64,000 nucleotides of DNA from SB15 sp964639245 (GTDB taxonomy: Bacteria > Chloroflexota > Anaerolineae > Aggregatilineales > J027). Positions 61,229-64,000 of the stretch are shown here, piece after piece. The DNA lies in the NCBI GenBank assembly GCA_964639245.1, contig CAZXCU010000010.1, positions 62,001 to 126,000 of the forward strand, in the 5' to 3' direction. The notes beneath the pieces were generated by a model that saw nothing but the letters and a program-made list of their open reading frames with translations, searched no databases and was not told the DNA's origin. The position numbers and the translations under genes are program-made. Numbering within the stretch: the stretch's first letter is position 1; every line of letters begins with the position of its first letter.

Positions 61229-63448
61229 ATGACAGATGGACACATCACGCTGGAAGGCGTAGTAGAAAAAATAATTTATTACAATGAGGACAACGGCTAC
61301 TGCGTGATGGTGATTGTGCCGGACACGTTGGAACTCGGAAACGAGGATAACGAAATTACGCTGGTCGGGAACATGCCCGAAATTTTGCCGGGCGAGAATG
61401 TGACCGTTAAAGGCACATGGACAGTCAATCCGACCTATGGACGGCAGCTCAAGGTTGAATTTATTACCCGTGCATTGCCTGTGACCACCGAAGGCATTTT
61501 GCGGTATTTATCCAGTGGACTCATCAAACATGTTGGGCGCAAAACGGCAACCAAGATTCTTGACCATTTTGGCGAAAAAACGCTGGATATTTTGAATCAT
61601 GCTCCGCACCGTTTGTATGAAGTTGAAGATATTCCCGAATATCGGATTGAATCCATCATCAATACATGGACGGAACAGCGCGAAATTGGCGAAATGATGG
61701 TTTTCCTCCAGCAGTATCAGATTGGGACACGACTGGCGCAAAAAATCTACCGTTTTTATAAAGAACAGGACATGAGTCCGCTGACGGTGATTCAACAAGA
61801 CCCCTACCAGCTTACCTATGATATTACGGGGATTGGCTTCAAAATCGCGGATAAAATCGCCTTGAATGTAGGGCTTCATTATCAAGACCTCAAACGGCTC
61901 AAAGCAGGTATTGTGTATGTTTTAAACGAGGCGGTTTCGGATGGGCATGTGTTCATCCCCAAAGAACTTTTGCTGGAAAAAGCCGAAGAACTGCTGCAAG
62001 TTGAAAATGAAGCCCTTTTAGATAACGCCTATCTGATGCTGACCGCCGAAATGCGTGTCAGAACCGAATCGATTCCAGCCCGTAACGGGGAAGGCTGGCA
62101 GGTACAGGCGACTTATATGCCTGCGCTGTATCACTGCGAAGCGGGGTCAGCCCGGCATGTGAAGACCTTAATTAAAGAAAAAGCCACCCGCCTCGAAAAA
62201 TTCAAAAAAATGAAGCAGTCCGAATGGCCTGCCTTTTTAGCACAGGCGGTGAGCAAGGGTGTTTCCCTGAATGACCAACAGCAAAGTGCGGTTAAAATCG
62301 CCCTGACGAACAAAATGAGTATTTTGACGGGTGGGCCGGGGACAGGCAAAACCACCACCTTACGGGCGGTCATTGCGGCGCTGGATTTGAAAGAATGTAA
62401 ATATGCGCTGGCCTCACCCACCGGACGGGCTGCCAAACGCCTTTCCGAAGCTACCCAGCGCCCCGCCAGCACGATTCATCGATTGTTAGGCTTTGGCAAA
62501 GAGGGCTTTTCATCCGAAGGCGGGATGCAACTGGATGTTGATTTTGTCATCATCGATGAAGTCTCCATGCTAGATATCACCCTGTTTTATGCGCTGATTC
62601 AATCTATCCAACCCGATACTCATTTGCTGCTGGTAGGCGATGTTGACCAACTGCCGAGCGTGGGTGCCGGGGATGTGCTGCGCGATTTGATTCGGAGTGA
62701 GATTTGCCCCGTGACCCGATTGCAGGTGATTTTCCGCCAGCAAAGCAACAGTCTCATCATTCAAAATGCCCATGCGATTAATCAGGGAAATATGCCGATT
62801 CTGGATAATCGCGGGGACGATTTTTTCCTGTTTCGCCAAGAAGACCCCAACTTAGCTTCAGAACTGCTGGTGGATGTGGTCAAAAATCGTATCCCAAACA
62901 AATTTGGCTACGACCCCATAGACGATTTGCAAGTGCTTTCGCCAATGTACCGGACTCCGATTGGTGTGGACGCGCTGAACAAAGCCTTACAAACGGTGCT
63001 GAACCCGCCCGGACGCAACGCCGAACAACTTCTTGCAGGGCAGTTGTATCGGGTGGGGGATAAAGTTTTGCAGACCAAAAATAATTACGAAAAAGATGTG
63101 TTTAACGGCGATATTGGGCGAGTGCACAGCATTGATAAAGAACAAAAGTTGATTACCCTTGCCATTGAAAATCGGCTGGTCGAATATGACTGGGAAGATG
63201 CCGACCAACTGACCCTTGCCTATGCCTGTTCGGTGCATCGGTCACAGGGGAGCGAATATCCCTGTGTGGTGATTCCGGTGATGACCCAGCATTTCATTAT
63301 GCTTCAACGGAATCTGCTATATACCGCCATTACCCGCGCTAAACAGGTGGTGGTGCTGGTGGGCAACGAACGGGCAATTGCGATTGCGGTTAAAAATAAC
63401 AAAGTTGCTCACCGTTGGAGTGGCTTGGATTGGCGCTTACAGGTGTAA
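61229..63448 (+). CDS. recD2: RecD2-type DNA helicase
   Basis: 739 residues. An N-terminal OB-like and helix-hairpin-helix region (TLEGVVEKIIYYNEDNGYCV; GLIKHVGRKTATKIL; GIGFKIADKIA) precedes the SF1B motor. Walker A is GGPGTGKTTTLRAV, motif II VDFVIIDEVSMLD, motif III LLVGDVDQLPSVGAG, motif VI ITRAKQVVVLVGN. This is the RecD2/YrrC form found without RecB and RecC, a 5'-3' helicase. The ATG at 61229 fits the family start; a TTG at 61214 is possible. Its TAA stop directly abuts the stop codon of the convergent CapA-like gene. Confidence 0.93.
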   Translation: MTDGHITLEGVVEKIIYYNEDNGYCVMVIVPDTLELGNEDNEITLVGNMPEILPGENVTVKGTWTVNPTYGRQLKVEFITRALPVTTEGILRYLSSGLIKHVGRKTATKILDHFGEKTLDILNHAPHRLYEVEDIPEYRIESIINTWTEQREIGEMMVFLQQYQIGTRLAQKIYRFYKEQDMSPLTVIQQDPYQLTYDITGIGFKIADKIALNVGLHYQDLKRLKAGIVYVLNEAVSDGHVFIPKELLLEKAEELLQVENEALLDNAYLMLTAEMRVRTESIPARNGEGWQVQATYMPALYHCEAGSARHVKTLIKEKATRLEKFKKMKQSEWPAFLAQAVSKGVSLNDQQQSAVKIALTNKMSILTGGPGTGKTTTLRAVIAALDLKECKYALASPTGRAAKRLSEATQRPASTIHRLLGFGKEGFSSEGGMQLDVDFVIIDEVSMLDITLFYALIQSIQPDTHLLLVGDVDQLPSVGAGDVLRDLIRSEICPVTRLQVIFRQQSNSLIIQNAHAINQGNMPILDNRGDDFFLFRQEDPNLASELLVDVVKNRIPNKFGYDPIDDLQVLSPMYRTPIGVDALNKALQTVLNPPGRNAEQLLAGQLYRVGDKVLQTKNNYEKDVFNGDIGRVHSIDKEQKLITLAIENRLVEYDWEDADQLTLAYACSVHRSQGSEYPCVVIPVMTQHFIMLQRNLLYTAITRAKQVVVLVGNERAIAIAVKNNKVAHRWSGLDWRLQV

Positions 63449-64000
63449 TTACCAACCGCTTGCCTCAAAGATAATCTCCAAAAAATCTTCCCGTTCGGCG
63501 GCGGTCATCGGGCGTGGGCAGCAGAAATTTTCAATCAATCCGGTGTACAAAACCACACTGATGACCTGTCCATCGTAAACAATCAGTTTGTCAGCAAACA
63601 TCTGGCGGGTGTAAATATTCGCCATCTGGTCAAAAAACAGGTTGCCCAAGCCGTGATGCAAAAATGCCCCGTTGGAAAAAGTGAAACCCTGCGGTTGGTG
63701 CGCCTGGCTACCAATCACGACATCAGCACCCAAATTGGCGTAGCGTTCAAAACGGCGAATCTGGTTGGGCGGGGCGGCATAGGTATATTGTTCATATTCC
63801 TGAAAGGTCAAAATCACCACATCCACTACATCATTCAGGCGGGCAATTTCCGCGTCCAGATAGGCTTCGTCGCAAGGAGCAGCCCCTTCTTGAAAATCGG
63901 AAACCCACGCGCCATACGGCCCCGGCACATTACAGCCAATAAACGCCATGGATGTACCGTTGAGGGTGGTCATGTAAGCATCTCGTGCATCTTCGGGCGT
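63449..64000 (-). CDS. CapA-like poly-gamma-glutamate synthesis protein, 5' end beyond window
   Basis: 183 residues of an open frame that continues to the right edge without a stop, so the start is missing. The metallophosphatase-like CapA/PGA_cap pattern is present: VVILTFQEYEQYTY, GADVVIGSQAHQPQGF and FLHHGLGNLFFDQ. In CapA-type proteins the His of GxHxHxxQ is normally followed by more ligands upstream, which are off the window. Role: cell-surface polymer assembly. Convergent with recD2. Confidence 0.8.
   Translation of the reverse strand, partial: TPEDARDAYMTTLNGTSMAFIGCNVPGPYGAWVSDFQEGAAPCDEAYLDAEIARLNDVVDVVILTFQEYEQYTYAAPPNQIRRFERYANLGADVVIGSQAHQPQGFTFSNGAFLHHGLGNLFFDQMANIYTRQMFADKLIVYDGQVISVVLYTGLIENFCCPRPMTAAEREDFLEIIFEASGW

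Noticed and set aside
1..64000. tRNA, rRNA, CRISPR array, prophage or insertion sequence
   Set aside because: None could be recognised by reading the intergenic gaps, all of which are under 300 bases. A small RNA gene could still be missed without a covariance search.

Overview
The window looks like ordinary chromosome of a mesophilic bacterium of moderate G+C content, most likely Chloroflexota (Anaerolineae-like). This is inferred from gene content, not from any marker search. The pointers are a primary sigma factor beside a GldA/GldF/GldG/DUF4340-type ABC operon, ribosomal protein L31 with a long C-terminal extension, secreted proteins with Pro/Thr-rich linkers, LppX/LprAFG-type lipoproteins and fasciclin proteins. 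Many genes start with TTG or GTG behind good Shine-Dalgarno sequences. I saw no rRNA, tRNA, CRISPR array, prophage or insertion sequence.

Layout. 1-1102 (+): a gene end, a DUF503 protein and hisA. 1166-13323 (-): a tightly packed string of ten genes reading leftwards from a candidate promoter at 13385-13414. In order these are an SH3b-glycosidase, a degenerate GH18-like barrel, two more clan GH-A-like glycosidases, a CopD-like membrane protein, a GT-C glycosyltransferase, rtcA, rnz (RNase Z) and an ABC exporter pair. 13546-18312: a propeller lipoprotein, rimO, a thioredoxin-reductase-like protein, and a divergent HxlR regulator/monooxygenase pair with a palindrome over its promoter. 18391-25440: an FG-GAP/UnbV protein, ftsK and a GH31 glucosidase. 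25409-28207 (-): rplU-rpmA-rpmE, tdk, a TlpA-like lipoprotein and an alkyltransferase-like protein.

28436-34561 (-): an ABC operon (GldA, GldF, GldG, DUF4340-like) followed by the primary sigma factor and a LiaF-like membrane protein. 34654-37110 (-): a lipoprotein/MFS pair with the same architecture and order as mycobacterial LprG-P55. 37177-39495: an FmdB-like protein, DegV, a SnoaL-like protein and a YbaK-like deacylase. 39516-44946 (-): a PPC-domain protein, radA, a degenerate PP2C-like/propeller fusion and a lipase-like hydrolase. 45009-52448 (-): a response regulator, clpC, an S1 protein and two LysM-M23 peptidases. 52592-64000: a glycosyltransferase, the nadK/zinc-ribbon/recN block, ridA, two fasciclin proteins, a secreted hydrolase, recD2 and a CapA-like gene cut by the right edge.

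Most genes are housekeeping (translation, DNA repair, proteolysis, cell envelope). The least ordinary items are: the envelope-glycan/RNA-end operon; the L31-alphaCTD-like fusion; the LprG-P55-like pair; terminator hairpins in front of rplU and the sigma gene; a near-perfect palindrome at the presumed clpC transcription start; and a run of 11 C in the 5' end of ftsK.
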